Shown here piece after piece: positions 7,438 to 17,085 of a stretch of 64,000 nucleotides of DNA. This DNA is from Slackia isoflavoniconvertens. GTDB taxonomy: Bacteria; Actinomycetota; Coriobacteriia; Coriobacteriales; Eggerthellaceae. The DNA lies in assembly GCF_003725955.1 (NCBI RefSeq), contig NZ_QIBZ01000004.1:62001-126000 (forward strand), written 5' to 3'. Position 1 is the first letter of the stretch. The number at the start of each line of letters is the position of its first letter. The notes beneath the pieces were generated by a model, which saw nothing but the letters and a program-made list of their open reading frames with translations, did no database searches and was not told the origin of the DNA. A program made the translations under genes and the position numbers.

Positions 7438-9537
7438 CTACGAGCGCTTTGGCATAACGATAGCGCGGGCGCTGAAATACGTTACGAGGAAATACACACC
7501 GTACACCGCAAGGAAGATTGCGGCCGTCATAAGCGCGGTTGCGCTCAAATTGAAGTTGCCGAATACAAGAACGAGGTCTTTTACCGTCTGCATGGCGCAG
7601 ATAGTATGTGCAATCGCTACGACCAGGGGAAACGCGAAACAAACGAGCACCTGTTTGAAGAGCGCCCCTGATATCATGCGTTGCGGTGCGCCCAGTTTTG
7701 CGAGCAGTTCGTAGCGACGTGCGTTATCGCTTGCGTCGGAGAGCTGCTGTATGGCGAGAATTGCTGCACATGCTACGACCATGATGAAACCTATATACAT
7801 CGCGAGGTAGCTCACAAGTGCGGTGAGGTTGTGGCTGTTGGCCTGCACGCCCGCGACATTTTGATACATGTACATGGGCCAGGAATCCTCCTCCGCATTG
7901 TTTCTGTCGCACAATGCTTGGCAGAAGTCGGCAAATTCCTCTTGCATGTCATCGGCAATGCGAGCGTCGAAAACCGCCATGGTGGGCTCGCCTGTTACGG
8001 CATCATCGGGAACGACAATTTGAAACGCCCTCGTGCTCACGCTCGTGCATTCAATGGTGTCTGTCGCGATTTCGCGCTGCGCCTTAAGCTGCATGTCGCC
8101 AATGGTGATTGCCGGTTGCTGTGCCGCAACGCTCGTCAGATACGGCTGCGATGTCGCGTAGTCGGACCACAGCAGGCATTCGCCATCGTTGACTGTAACC
8201 GGCTCAAGACCGCAAAGCTCACGGGCGGCATTGAAGTCTGAAACCTTGATGAGGGAAGCCTTCTGCTTCGTCGTGTCGGGGGTTATAAGACCCGCGCCAA
8301 CCGAGTCGAGCAGATTGAGGCCCGTGAGGTCGTGCAGCGTATCGAACGACACGTCGCTCGGATAGAAATTGATTTGCGCGGAATTTTCCACCATGCTGTC
8401 CCAAGACGGGGCCCCATATTGCTCGGTAAGCTTCGAAAGGCCGACGGCTGCATCGAAATTCGATTCTTCTACAAGGCCATTGACGAGCGATCGCGTGCTT
8501 ACGTTTCCGTTCTCGTCATCGGTATTCATGGCGTAATAGCTCGTGAACGACGCGTCGCATCGCATTCCGTTCTCGGCGTTTTTCTGCATGGCGTCGACGA
8601 TGCCAATGCCGCCGCACACGCTTGTAAGCGCGAGGAAGAGCGTCATAGCGATGACCGACATGCTGACGAACGTGGAATTGATGCGCGATGCGAGCTGACG
8701 AAGGAAGAACATGTTCAGTCCGCGCAGGTAGAGTGGCTTTGCCATTTGTGCAGCTTTAAGCAGAAAACCCGAAAGCGAGAAGAAGAGCAGCACCGTTCCC
8801 GCGCTCACGAGAACCGTTTCTATGAGCAGGTTCGACATATCGTCGCCAAGAAGCCCTGTTCGCAGCAGCATGGAGTATGAATAGCCAATGATGCACAGCG
8901 AGACAATGAACAGGGCAAACGAAAGCGGCAGGTTGTGCAGGCGAGGTTTATCGTTTTTACGCGAACCCGCGAGCAGATCGATGAGCTTCGATTTCGCGAG
9001 GTGTGCAGAATTCCAAAACATCGATACGGCAAAGATGGCCGCGAAGGTTGCGACGGTCATTGTGAATGCTTTTGTCGAAAACGACAGCGTTACGCCCTCG
9101 ACTGGCTGAGCCATCATGGAAAGGCACAAGCATGTGAGCGCTTGCGAAAGCGCAACGCCTGCAAGCAGGCCAACCGCAAGTGACGCGGCGCCAACGATAA
9201 GCGTTTCGCACGCTGAGATTTTCAGCAAATCCCCCTTCCCCATGCCGAGCGTCAAATACATGCCGAATTCGACTCTACGGCGTCGAATGAGGAACGCGTT
9301 GGCATAGAGCACCAAAAAGCCAAGCACAATCGCGATAAAAACCGATACGCCCGCAATGATGTTAGAAAGGAGCTGAACGACTTCCGAGACGTCGGTTGGC
9401 AAGCTTTGCACCGCCGAGGAATCGGCAATGGAATTGAATGCGTAGAAAACCGCTACGCCCAGCACGAGCGTGAAGAAGTAGACGGCGAAATCGCGCGCCG
9501 ATTTGCGCACATTCGCGAAAGCGAGCTTAACGAGCAT
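7438..9537 (-). CDS. ABC transporter permease, BceB/FtsX-like
   Basis: A permease of about 699 residues. It starts MLVKLAFANVRKSARDFAVY, the N-terminus typical of BceB-like proteins, and has about ten membrane spans: one, then a group of three, then pairs near 200-290, then a large external domain of about 220 residues (roughly 330-560) and three spans at the C-terminus. The external domain before the last spans is where such proteins sense antimicrobial peptides. The ATG at 9537 overlaps the ATPase stop by 11 bases. It is the last gene of the regulator-kinase-ATPase-permease operon. A role in peptide-antibiotic sensing or resistance is family inference; the substrate is unknown. Confidence 0.88.
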   Translation of the reverse strand: MLVKLAFANVRKSARDFAVYFFTLVLGVAVFYAFNSIADSSAVQSLPTDVSEVVQLLSNIIAGVSVFIAIVLGFLVLYANAFLIRRRRVEFGMYLTLGMGKGDLLKISACETLIVGAASLAVGLLAGVALSQALTCLCLSMMAQPVEGVTLSFSTKAFTMTVATFAAIFAVSMFWNSAHLAKSKLIDLLAGSRKNDKPRLHNLPLSFALFIVSLCIIGYSYSMLLRTGLLGDDMSNLLIETVLVSAGTVLLFFSLSGFLLKAAQMAKPLYLRGLNMFFLRQLASRINSTFVSMSVIAMTLFLALTSVCGGIGIVDAMQKNAENGMRCDASFTSYYAMNTDDENGNVSTRSLVNGLVEESNFDAAVGLSKLTEQYGAPSWDSMVENSAQINFYPSDVSFDTLHDLTGLNLLDSVGAGLITPDTTKQKASLIKVSDFNAARELCGLEPVTVNDGECLLWSDYATSQPYLTSVAAQQPAITIGDMQLKAQREIATDTIECTSVSTRAFQIVVPDDAVTGEPTMAVFDARIADDMQEEFADFCQALCDRNNAEEDSWPMYMYQNVAGVQANSHNLTALVSYLAMYIGFIMVVACAAILAIQQLSDASDNARRYELLAKLGAPQRMISGALFKQVLVCFAFPLVVAIAHTICAMQTVKDLVLVFGNFNLSATALMTAAIFLAVYGVYFLVTYFSARAIVMPKRS

Positions 9538-10303
9538 TGGCGGCCTCGCTCTCCATTTGTGTGGTTGCTGCGACGATGGTCTCAAAGAATTGCGTGCGGT
9601 TGAGTGCGCCTCGTTGGATTTGTCCGTAGAGCGCTCCGTCGCGAATAAAGATGATGCGCGAGCACCAGCTTGCCGCGAAGGCGTCGTGGGTCACCATGAC
9701 GAGCGTCGAGCCCATGTGGTTGAGCGTTGAAAACGTTTCGAGCAGTTGCTTGGACGACTTCGAGTCGAGCGCGCCCGTGGGTTCATCGGCCAAAACGAGG
9801 CTTGGCTTCGTGATGACCGCGCGCGCTGCGGCGGCGCGCTGTTTTTGGCCGCCCGAGATTTGGTAGGGATATTGCTCCAGAATCTCTGCAATGCCCAGCC
9901 TCGTCGCGATTTCGTCGACCATGGGAGGTATCTCGCTCGTCGGTTTCTTTTGAATCGTGAGCGCGAGCGAGATATTCTCGCGTACGGTGAGGGTATCGAG
10001 CAGATTCGAGTCTTGAAACACAAAGCCGAGTTGGTCGCGGCGGAATTTCGCGAGCTCGCCTCCGCGTATTTTCGTGACGTCGCGCCCAGCGACGCGAATC
10101 GACCCCGAGGTCGGGGCGTCGATCGTCGAGATGCAATTGAGCAACGTCGATTTGCCCGACCCCGAAGGGCCCATGATGGCAACGAACTCTCCCGCATCGA
10201 CGAAGAAGCTGACTCCTGCGAGTGCGAGGGTTGCCGCCCCCGAATTCTTCTTCGATTTCCCGTATTGCTTTACGATGTTGTCGACCTCAAGCACATGGCC
10301 CAT
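9527..10303 (-). CDS. ABC transporter ATP-binding protein, BceA/LolD type
   Basis: A 258-residue ATPase with complete motifs: Walker A GPSGSGKST at about residue 45, Q-loop in GFVFQDSNLL, signature SGGQKQR, Walker B LVLADEPTGALD and the switch histidine in MVTHD. The GALDS sequence after Walker B places it in the MacB/LolD/BceA group that partners FtsX-type permeases. GGAAGG precedes the ATG. It overlaps the permease start and lies 95 bases after the kinase gene, so the four genes probably form one transcription unit. Confidence 0.94.
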   Translation of the reverse strand: MGHVLEVDNIVKQYGKSKKNSGAATLALAGVSFFVDAGEFVAIMGPSGSGKSTLLNCISTIDAPTSGSIRVAGRDVTKIRGGELAKFRRDQLGFVFQDSNLLDTLTVRENISLALTIQKKPTSEIPPMVDEIATRLGIAEILEQYPYQISGGQKQRAAAARAVITKPSLVLADEPTGALDSKSSKQLLETFSTLNHMGSTLVMVTHDAFAASWCSRIIFIRDGALYGQIQRGALNRTQFFETIVAATTQMESEAANAR

Positions 10304-10398
10304 GGCGTTTCCTTCCTTCGGTTTATCTGATAATCCAAAGGTACGAAACGCTTCTTTCGGCGCCCTTGCGCCTATCTTACATTTGCCTGACTTTCGCG

Positions 10399-11895
10399 TT
10401 ATTTGGCTTGCGGCGGGTCGTTCTGACGCATTGCGATGGGTATGCGCATTGTCGCTGTGAATCCTCGCTTAGGTTCGCTTGCAAACGACACGTAGCCTCC
10501 GTGCATGATTGAAATGCGGCTCACGAGCGTGAGTCCCAAGCCATGGGCGTCGTAACTCGCATCAGGCGTTGACGCCTGCGCCATAAGGGCTCCTATGCGC
10601 GACGTGTCGCAGCCTCGTCCGTTGTCGGCAACGGTAAGCGCGAGCATGCTTGAGTGCTCGACATCGAGCGAGAGGGCGATTTTGCACCCTTCGCCATTGT
10701 GTCGCATCGAGTTGTCGATAAGGTTTCGTACGGCTCGACGCAGTAGGCGCTCATCGCCCTGTATGGCGCATTCTTGCACGGTGGGGGTATCGAAGAACTC
10801 AAGGTCGTATTGCACATCGATGCCCGTGTTGAGGTAATCGGCCACAATGCCGCGGGCGAAAGGAACCACCTGGATGGTCTCGATGTTCATGGGCTGCGAA
10901 TCGTATTCGAGCTTCGAGACGATATTGAGGTCTTCAACCAAGTCGCGAATGCGTTCGTTCTGGCGAACTATGACCTCGCCCGATTTCCTCACCTCAGCCG
11001 GCGCGTTCGTCGCGTTCGCGATGCGTTCCGCATGCCCCATCGAAATGGCGAGCGGCGTGCGCACGTCGTGGCTTACGCCTGAAACCCATCGCTTGCGAGC
11101 TTCGTCTTTATGCTGGATGATCGCGCTCGCGGCGTTGACGCTTTCCGCAATATCGGCCAGGGGCCCTTTCATTTCCATATGCGTTGGCACTCCGTGGGCC
11201 AAATCGTCGAGAGCCTCTACAGCGGGTGTGATTGCCTTGAGCATACGACGCCTGGATAAGCTATACACCATAAAGAAGATGAGAGCGTCAAGGTAGATAA
11301 GGACTACCCCCAGAACAATCATCGCGACGAGCTCGCGGTTTCCCATGTAATTGATGGGAAACGCCACATACTCGTCTATGGGGTATCCTACGATAACGGT
11401 GCCATCGTCACGGTTCGTCCCGAAGAATGTTGGGTAGTTTTCGAGGTAGAACGTGCGCGCGGCATTTGCGATGTCGTTTTGAGTGTAGATGTGATTCGCG
11501 ATTTCTGGGGGCGCATTGTGGCTCCAGAGGACTTCCCCGTCATTTCCCACGAGCATCGCCCAGGCATTTTGCTGGTCGAGCCACGAGGCGGTATTGTCGG
11601 GAAGCTTGTAGACCGTCGCGCCGCTTTCGTCCTCTGTTGCCGAAAGGTTGTCGGTGACCTCAAAAGTCGTGCTGGTGGGCGATCCGTCGTAATCGTGGTT
11701 GTTGTAAATCGCGAATTGGAAAACGATATATAGAGCGATGTCGACGAAGAACACCAGTATCGTAAGACCGATGAATAAGAAGGCCTGTTTCGCAAAATAC
11801 GCAGGCGCGAAGCTTTGGCGGCGCGTGCGATTGATGCGCCATTGGGCGGCTGTATCTCGGGTGGGCGCCGGGGCTTTTTTCTTGAAGAATCCCAT
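10399..11895 (-). CDS. Sensor histidine kinase
   Basis: A 498-residue membrane kinase. Spans lie at about 35-62 and 188-213, enclosing a 125-residue external sensor region, so this is not the short-loop intramembrane kinase usual for Bce systems. The phospho-acceptor is His276 in VSGVSHDVRTPLAIS. The ATP-binding domain shows RNLIDNSMRHN, DNGRGCD and HGLGLTLVSRI. Its ATG is 3 bases past the response-regulator stop, so the pair is co-translated. The N-terminal Lys/Arg-rich segment fits a cytoplasmic start. It presumably phosphorylates the adjacent regulator. Confidence 0.93.
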   Translation of the reverse strand: MGFFKKKAPAPTRDTAAQWRINRTRRQSFAPAYFAKQAFLFIGLTILVFFVDIALYIVFQFAIYNNHDYDGSPTSTTFEVTDNLSATEDESGATVYKLPDNTASWLDQQNAWAMLVGNDGEVLWSHNAPPEIANHIYTQNDIANAARTFYLENYPTFFGTNRDDGTVIVGYPIDEYVAFPINYMGNRELVAMIVLGVVLIYLDALIFFMVYSLSRRRMLKAITPAVEALDDLAHGVPTHMEMKGPLADIAESVNAASAIIQHKDEARKRWVSGVSHDVRTPLAISMGHAERIANATNAPAEVRKSGEVIVRQNERIRDLVEDLNIVSKLEYDSQPMNIETIQVVPFARGIVADYLNTGIDVQYDLEFFDTPTVQECAIQGDERLLRRAVRNLIDNSMRHNGEGCKIALSLDVEHSSMLALTVADNGRGCDTSRIGALMAQASTPDASYDAHGLGLTLVSRISIMHGGYVSFASEPKRGFTATMRIPIAMRQNDPPQAK

Positions 11896-11898
11896 TCG

Positions 11899-12609
11899 CT
11901 ACCCCTGAACAACGAGCTTATATCCAAGGCCCTTCGCCGTTACGAGTGATGCGGGATGCGAGGGGTCGGCCTCGATTTTCTCTCGAATGCGGCGTACGTG
12001 CGTCATGAGCGATTGCCCGTACCCGAAGCTGTCGCCCCAGGCGGCGTCGCATAGCGCCTCGCTCGTGACAATGCGGTTCGCATTGCGTGCGAGCGCCGTG
12101 AGAATATCGCGCTCTTTCACGGTGAGCGATACGCGCTCACCGTTTGGGCGAATCGCTTCTGCATTCGACAGGTCAAGCGTGCACGCTGCGAGCTGAAGCG
12201 TGTCGGGTTGGGCGGGATAGCAGCGACGAAGCACGGCGCATACACGCAGCACGAGTTCCTGGGGTGAAAAAGGCTTCGGAATGTAGTCGTCGGCGCCCGT
12301 GCGCAATCCCGCGAGTCGATCTTCGGTCTCGTTTTTCGCCGTAAGGAACATCACGGGCAAAGGCGCGCCTGCGGAAAGCGACCGCAGGTATTCGCACAGC
12401 GTAAAGCCGTCGCCATCGGGCAGCATGACATCGAGCAGCGCAAGCTGGGGGTTTGTTTCGCGGAATACGGCAAGCGCCTCCATGACTGATCCTGCTTGCG
12501 AAATTGCGCAAAACCCCTCGGCGCGAAGCACGTCCACAATCATGCGGCGAAGTTGAGGTTCGTCGTCAACCACCAGAATGCGCTTGTCTCGCAGGCTGTT
12601 CTCTACCAT
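11899..12609 (-). CDS. Response regulator, OmpR/PhoB type
   Basis: A 236-residue regulator. The receiver has the acidic pair in RILVVDDEP, phospho-acceptor Asp60 in LALLDVMLPDGDG, the Thr in FLTAKNE and Lys112 in YIPKPF. The C-terminal winged helix is of the OmpR type (SLTVKERDILTALARN, MTHVRRIREK, LVTAKGLGYKL). The ATG at 12609 follows GGAGGG; the longer in-frame reading upstream lacks support. First gene of the four-gene operon, and the likely regulator of the ABC genes. Confidence 0.95.
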   Translation of the reverse strand: MVENSLRDKRILVVDDEPQLRRMIVDVLRAEGFCAISQAGSVMEALAVFRETNPQLALLDVMLPDGDGFTLCEYLRSLSAGAPLPVMFLTAKNETEDRLAGLRTGADDYIPKPFSPQELVLRVCAVLRRCYPAQPDTLQLAACTLDLSNAEAIRPNGERVSLTVKERDILTALARNANRIVTSEALCDAAWGDSFGYGQSLMTHVRRIREKIEADPSHPASLVTAKGLGYKLVVQG

Positions 12610-12842
12610 ATTGCCCTCCTTTTCGCCATACATTATGGCACTCGGGGCGAATGCGAGAGACGCGTGAGCGCGGAAAGTAAGGCAAATGTCAGGTGCGCCT
12701 ATGCCGGAGTGAAGTCGGGCTGTCTGGGAATGAATGCGAGTGAAGTTGCCGGCATTCCGTACAGAAAAATGCCATCGAAGCGCTTTAGCATGCAAAAGTG
12801 GCGTATACTTTTCCAGTTTCCAAATCTTCTGGAAGGATTCCC

Positions 12843-13697
12843 ATGTTCATTGAACCTAAAACGGTCGTATGGATCGCCGGCGCAAGCGGGCGATTAGGTC
12901 GCGCCATTGAGCATAAGCTCGACCATTCGCGCTACACCATCATTCCAACCGACATCGAAGTCGACATTACCGATCTCACCACGGTCGTGCAGCATGCCGA
13001 CACCTATCGCCCTGAAATCATTATTAACTGCGCTGCCATGGCGCGTAAAGAAGACGCCGAGGCGAACCCCGATTTGGCCTACAAGGTCAATGCGCTCGGC
13101 GCGCGCAATTTGGCCATCGCCGCGACGAGTTCTGCCGCAACGCTTGTGCATCTTTCGACCGATGACCTGTTCCCTGGCGTTATCGCCCACCCCATCAACG
13201 AGTTCGACAAAACCCTGCCTCCTCATATTTACGGCAAGTCGAAAGAAGCGGGCGAGCGTTTGGTTCGCGAGCTGTGCTCTCGTCACATTATCGTACGCTC
13301 AAGCTGGGTATATACGGCCAATGAAGACGATCTTATCGCGCGTCTTCTGAAGGCGTGCCGTGAGGGTCAAGCTGTCGAAGTGCCTACGAATCAATACGCA
13401 AGCCCCACGTCGGTCGACACATTGGCCGAGTTCATCGTCGCTGCGCTTGAATGCGACGAATTCGGCACGTTCCATGCGGCCGACAAGGGCTTGTGCAGCC
13501 GTTTTGAATTCGCGAAGCACGTGTGCGATTTGGCAGGCGTTCCTACCACGACGCTTGTTGGTCGCCAAGATCCCGCCGAGGCCTATCGCATTGAGCTCGA
13601 TAACCTCATGATGCGCCTTACGGGTGTGTATTCCATGCCTTCGTGGCAAGACGATGTGAAAAACTACCTGGGCGCCCACGGCCTGCTCGCCGAATAG
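12843..13697 (+). CDS. RmlD-like NAD(P)-dependent sugar-nucleotide reductase
   Basis: A 284-residue extended short-chain dehydrogenase. The nucleotide-binding motif GASGRLGR is near the N-terminus, and the catalytic YGKSK (YxxxK) is in LPPHIYGKSKEAGERL. Sequence such as EIIINCAAMARKEDAEANPDLAYKVNA is typical of the RmlD (dTDP-4-dehydrorhamnose reductase) group. GGAAGG precedes the ATG at 12843. It stands alone, without rmlA/B/C nearby, so the exact substrate is open. The next gene follows after 18 bases. Confidence 0.82.
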   Translation: MFIEPKTVVWIAGASGRLGRAIEHKLDHSRYTIIPTDIEVDITDLTTVVQHADTYRPEIIINCAAMARKEDAEANPDLAYKVNALGARNLAIAATSSAATLVHLSTDDLFPGVIAHPINEFDKTLPPHIYGKSKEAGERLVRELCSRHIIVRSSWVYTANEDDLIARLLKACREGQAVEVPTNQYASPTSVDTLAEFIVAALECDEFGTFHAADKGLCSRFEFAKHVCDLAGVPTTTLVGRQDPAEAYRIELDNLMMRLTGVYSMPSWQDDVKNYLGAHGLLAE

Positions 13698-13715
13698 CCC
13701 ATAGAAAGGTCGACC

Positions 13716-15053
13716 ATGACCAACGAAAACCAAACCGCCGGCAAGAAGCAGCGCAAGCTGGGCCTTACGTCAGTCATTCTTATCGCGCTTGCGCTTGGCA
13801 TCGTGTGCGGCGTTATTTTCCATTACCTCATTCCTGCGGGAACCATGCGTGACGACATTTTCGTGAACGGCATCTTCTATGTCGTGGGCCAGGGCTTCAT
13901 TCGTCTTATGCAAATGCTTGTTGTGCCGCTTGTGTTCTGCTCCATCGTGTGCGGCGCGGCATCTATCGGCGACACGAAGACGCTCGGCACGATTGGCGTG
14001 AAAACGCTCATCTTCTATCTGTGCACGACTGCGCTCGCTATTACTGTCGCTTTATGCATGGGCAACCTGCTCAATCCCGGGCTCGGCGTCGATATGTCCT
14101 CCATTCTGGTGAGCGACACCTCGAGCCTCGATAAGGCGCAAAGCAACAATCAGACGGTCGCCGACACGTTGCTCTCGATTATTCCGAAGAACCCCGTTAA
14201 CGCGTTGGCCTCGGGCGATATGCTCGCCGTCATCTTCTTCGCGCTGTTCGTGGGCATTATCATCTCCATCATGGGCCGCAAGGTTGAAACGGTGCACCGC
14301 TTCTTTGAGCAGTTCAACGACATCATGATGAAGATGACCTCTATCGTCATGTACGTCGCCCCTATCGGCGTGTTCTGCCTGCTTTCCCGCACGTTTGCGA
14401 ACGTTGGCTTTGAGGCGTTCATGCCTATGGTGAAATACATGCTCGGCGTGCTGCTCGCGCTTGCGGTGCAGTGCCTTGTCGTGTATATGATCATGCTGTG
14501 GCTGCTCGCGCGCGTGAGCCCCATTATGTTCCTGAAGAAGTTCTTCCCCGTTATGGCGTTCGCGTTCTCGACGGCAACCTCGAACGCGACCATCCCTCTC
14601 AATATGGAAACGCTTGAGCGCAAAATGGGCGTCGATCGCCGCATTTCTTCGTTCACCATTCCTTTGGGCGCGACCATCAATATGGACGGCACGTCTATCA
14701 TGCAGGGCGTCGCCATCGTGTTCACCGCGCAGTTGTTCGGCGTGCCACTGGGCCCCGTTGAATACGCCACGGTTATTGCTACCGCAACGCTTGCCTCTAT
14801 CGGAACCGCGGGCGTTCCTTCGGTTGGTCTCATCACGCTTTCGATGGTGTTTAACTCGGTCGGTCTGCCGCTCGAAGGTATCGCGCTCATCATGGGCATC
14901 GACCGTATTCTCGATATGACGCGCACGGCTGTGAACATTACGGGCGATGCCGTTTGTACTACCGTTGTCGCCAAACAAGCTGGTCGCATCAATATGGATG
15001 TATATAACGACCCCGACGCCGGCAAAGACGTCGATGTACCTGACGCGGCGTAA
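13716..15053 (+). CDS. Dicarboxylate/amino acid:cation symporter (DAACS family)
   Basis: A 445-residue GltP/DctA-type transporter with about eight spans plus two re-entrant hairpins. Family motifs are present: the serine-rich hairpin and following segment FAFSTATSNATIPLNME, and the TM7 cation site [14 protein letters not shown]. Substrate is likely glutamate, aspartate or a C4-dicarboxylate; the sequence alone does not decide. AAAGG stands before the ATG. Possibly co-transcribed with the preceding reductase gene. A hairpin follows the stop. Confidence 0.93.
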   Translation: MTNENQTAGKKQRKLGLTSVILIALALGIVCGVIFHYLIPAGTMRDDIFVNGIFYVVGQGFIRLMQMLVVPLVFCSIVCGAASIGDTKTLGTIGVKTLIFYLCTTALAITVALCMGNLLNPGLGVDMSSILVSDTSSLDKAQSNNQTVADTLLSIIPKNPVNALASGDMLAVIFFALFVGIIISIMGRKVETVHRFFEQFNDIMMKMTSIVMYVAPIGVFCLLSRTFANVGFEAFMPMVKYMLGVLLALAVQCLVVYMIMLWLLARVSPIMFLKKFFPVMAFAFSTATSNATIPLNMETLERKMGVDRRISSFTIPLGATINMDGTSIMQGVAIVFTAQLFGVPLGPVEYATVIATATLASIGTAGVPSVGLITLSMVFNSVGLPLEGIALIMGIDRILDMTRTAVNITGDAVCTTVVAKQAGRINMDVYNDPDAGKDVDVPDAA

Positions 15054-15430
15054 GCTTTTTCACGGGCGGCGAGAACGAGCGATTGCGCCGCCCGCTATGT
15101 CAGACTGTCGCATACATCGCGAACCGATTTTATTTAATGCGCCGAGCTCTTTCAAAATCACCTTTGGCGAAGGAAGCTGGACGTACCGCGTCATCTCTGC
15201 ATGCGTGAAATTTTCGGCATGCATACGCCGCATCTTATTGGCTTCCGCTCGCAGCGCGCATTCCGCCGCATTTCTGGCAATGTGAGAAAGTTGGCGCTTT
15301 AGCGCGATGAAGCGATTACCATTTCGTAATCAATAAAAGGCGCTCGTCGAAGCCCCTCCATCAAAAGAAGGTCGACACGCGAAGCAGGAGCGGCCCCGAC
15401 GCGCACCGCACGAGAAGAAAGGAGTTCCCC
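15054..15430. other. Intergenic region between the two symporter genes
   Basis: GGGCGGC at 15064-15070 pairs with GCCGCCC at 15087-15093 just after the first symporter, a likely terminator stem without a U-tract. Beyond it I see no gene, known riboswitch or T-box motif. A small imperfect repeat (GCATGC units near 15200-15225) is present. The long leader before sstT may hold an unrecognised regulatory RNA. Confidence 0.4.
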
Positions 15431-16684
15431 TTGAAAACCCTGTGGAACAAGTGGAACGATATCAGCCTGATCAAGCGAATCCTCGTATTCCTGATTATTG
15501 GCGCTATTCTTGGCGTCATTTTCCCGAACATGGATGGTACTTCGCCTATCGCGGGCATCGCCATTCTTGGCAGCCTGTTCGTTGGCGCGTTGAAGGCTGT
15601 GGCTCCTATTCTGGTTTTCTTCCTGGTTATTGCCGCCTTGGCGAATGCCCATGCCGATGGATCGATGAAGACCATCATCATTATGTATGTGTTCGGCACG
15701 TTCATCTCGGCGCTGGTTGCGGTTATCGCGTCTCAGCTGTTCCCCATCGAGCTCACGCTTTCGGGCGTTGAGGCTGCCGAGAAGGCGGCGCCTTCGGGCA
15801 TTACCGAGGTTCTTGAGACGCTGCTCATGAATGTGGTCGCGAACCCTGTCGATTCGCTCGCCAACGCGAATTACCTGGGCATTCTTGCATGGGGCATTTT
15901 GATTGGCGTTGCGTTGCGCGCAGCGACCGAGGCCACAAAGGCTGTTTTCACGAACATCTCCGATGCAATTGCAACGGTCGTGCGTTGGATCATCAGCTTC
16001 GCTCCGTTCGGTATTTTCGGCTTGGTCTACGATGCGGTTTCCACCAACGGCATCGAGATTTTCACCGAATATGGTTTGCTTTTGGCCGTGCTCGTGGGCT
16101 GCATGTTCTTCGTCGCGCTTGTCGCCTACCCCATCATGATTGGCGTTATTGCTAAGACGAACCCCTACCCGCTCGTTCTTCGTTGCCTGCGTGAGTCTGG
16201 CCTTACCGCGTTCTTTACTCGCAGCTCCGCCGCGAATATTCCGGTGAACATGACGCTGTGCCAGAAGCTGCACCTCAACAAAGACACCTACGGCGTTTCC
16301 ATTCCGCTGGGCGCGACCATCAACATGGGCGGTGCTGCGGTGACTATTCCCGTTATGGCGCTCGCCGCGGCTAACACGCTGGGCATTTCGGTCGACATTC
16401 CGACTGCGGTTATTCTCTCGGTGCTCGCTGCTGTGTCTGCGTGCGGCGCATCAGGCGTCGCTGGCGGCTCTCTGCTGCTGATTCCCCTGGCTTGCTCGCT
16501 GTTCGGCATTCCGAACGACATCGCGATGCAGGTTGTCGGCGTTGGCTTCATCATCGGTGTTATTCAGGACTCCTGCGAGACTGCCTTGAATTCTGCTTCC
16601 GACGTTATGTTTACCGCTGCTTCGGAATTCCGCAACATGGCTAAGGCTGGCCAGACGGTCGACCCCAAAACGTGGGATAAATAA
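15431..16684 (+). CDS. sstT: Serine/threonine:Na+ symporter SstT
   Basis: A 417-residue member of the same superfamily as the upstream gene but of the SstT branch: start [20 protein letters not shown], an [13 protein letters not shown]-type hairpin ([17 protein letters not shown]) and [17 protein letters not shown] at the cation site. It imports serine and threonine with sodium. The start is TTG at 15431, supported by AAAGGAG 5-10 bases upstream and by agreement with family N-termini. Monocistronic, with a strong terminator. Confidence 0.93.
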   Translation: MKTLWNKWNDISLIKRILVFLIIGAILGVIFPNMDGTSPIAGIAILGSLFVGALKAVAPILVFFLVIAALANAHADGSMKTIIIMYVFGTFISALVAVIASQLFPIELTLSGVEAAEKAAPSGITEVLETLLMNVVANPVDSLANANYLGILAWGILIGVALRAATEATKAVFTNISDAIATVVRWIISFAPFGIFGLVYDAVSTNGIEIFTEYGLLLAVLVGCMFFVALVAYPIMIGVIAKTNPYPLVLRCLRESGLTAFFTRSSAANIPVNMTLCQKLHLNKDTYGVSIPLGATINMGGAAVTIPVMALAAANTLGISVDIPTAVILSVLAAVSACGASGVAGGSLLLIPLACSLFGIPNDIAMQVVGVGFIIGVIQDSCETALNSASDVMFTAASEFRNMAKAGQTVDPKTWDK

Positions 16685-16710
16685 GATTCGCATACGCGCA
16701 ATCGATTACA

Positions 16711-16737
16711 GAGCCACCCTACGGGGTGGCTCTTTTC
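16711..16737 (+). terminator. Rho-independent terminator of sstT
   Basis: GAGCCACCC-TACG-GGGTGGCTC with a TTTTC tail, 27 bases after the stop codon. Confidence 0.92.
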
Positions 16738-16871
16738 TTGTTGCCCGGTCTTCGCTCTGCCGCCTGCTTTTTGACGCGTTGCTGGAATACATAAAGCTTC
16801 GAGACCATGAGCGATGGCGTGATTTCGTTTGGCAGTTTAGTGTTTGCGTGAGCTTTGCGATGCAACGTTTT

Positions 16872-17017
16872 CCATCCAGACCGCGCGATATTGCATGGCG
16901 TCAGTGTTCGTTTTGCTTTTTTCTTTTTAAAGTGAACACTGCCAAGCGAGCGCATAGCGAAGCTCGTAGGGCGAAGCGGTAGCGAGCTGTGTCGGGCGAT
17001 ATCGCGCGTCTGGGTGG
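16872..17017. repeat. Second inverted-repeat element, between sstT and ilvE
   Basis: CCATCCAGACCGCGCGATAT at 16872-16891 is matched in inverse by the 19-nt sequence at 16999-17017 with one base inserted. Inside, CAGTGTTC at 16902-16909 pairs with GAACACTG at 16934-16941 around a T-rich loop, followed by GCGAAGC-type units. The layout (outer arms about 110 bases apart, inner hairpins) resembles the elements at 4.6 and 57.6 kb. No gene is supported in 16740-17035. Confidence 0.6.
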
Positions 17018-17035
17018 GAAGAGGCGGTGATATGA

Positions 17036-17061
17036 GAAAGCCGCCCCGAAGGGCGGCTTTC
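17036..17061 (-). terminator. Terminator of ilvE
   Basis: GAAAGCCGCCC-TTCG-GGGCGGCTTTC on the minus strand, 25 bases after the ilvE stop; stem of 11 pairs with a TTTC tail. Confidence 0.88.
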
Positions 17062-17085
17062 AGGCAAGCTTGTCTACGATTCGAG

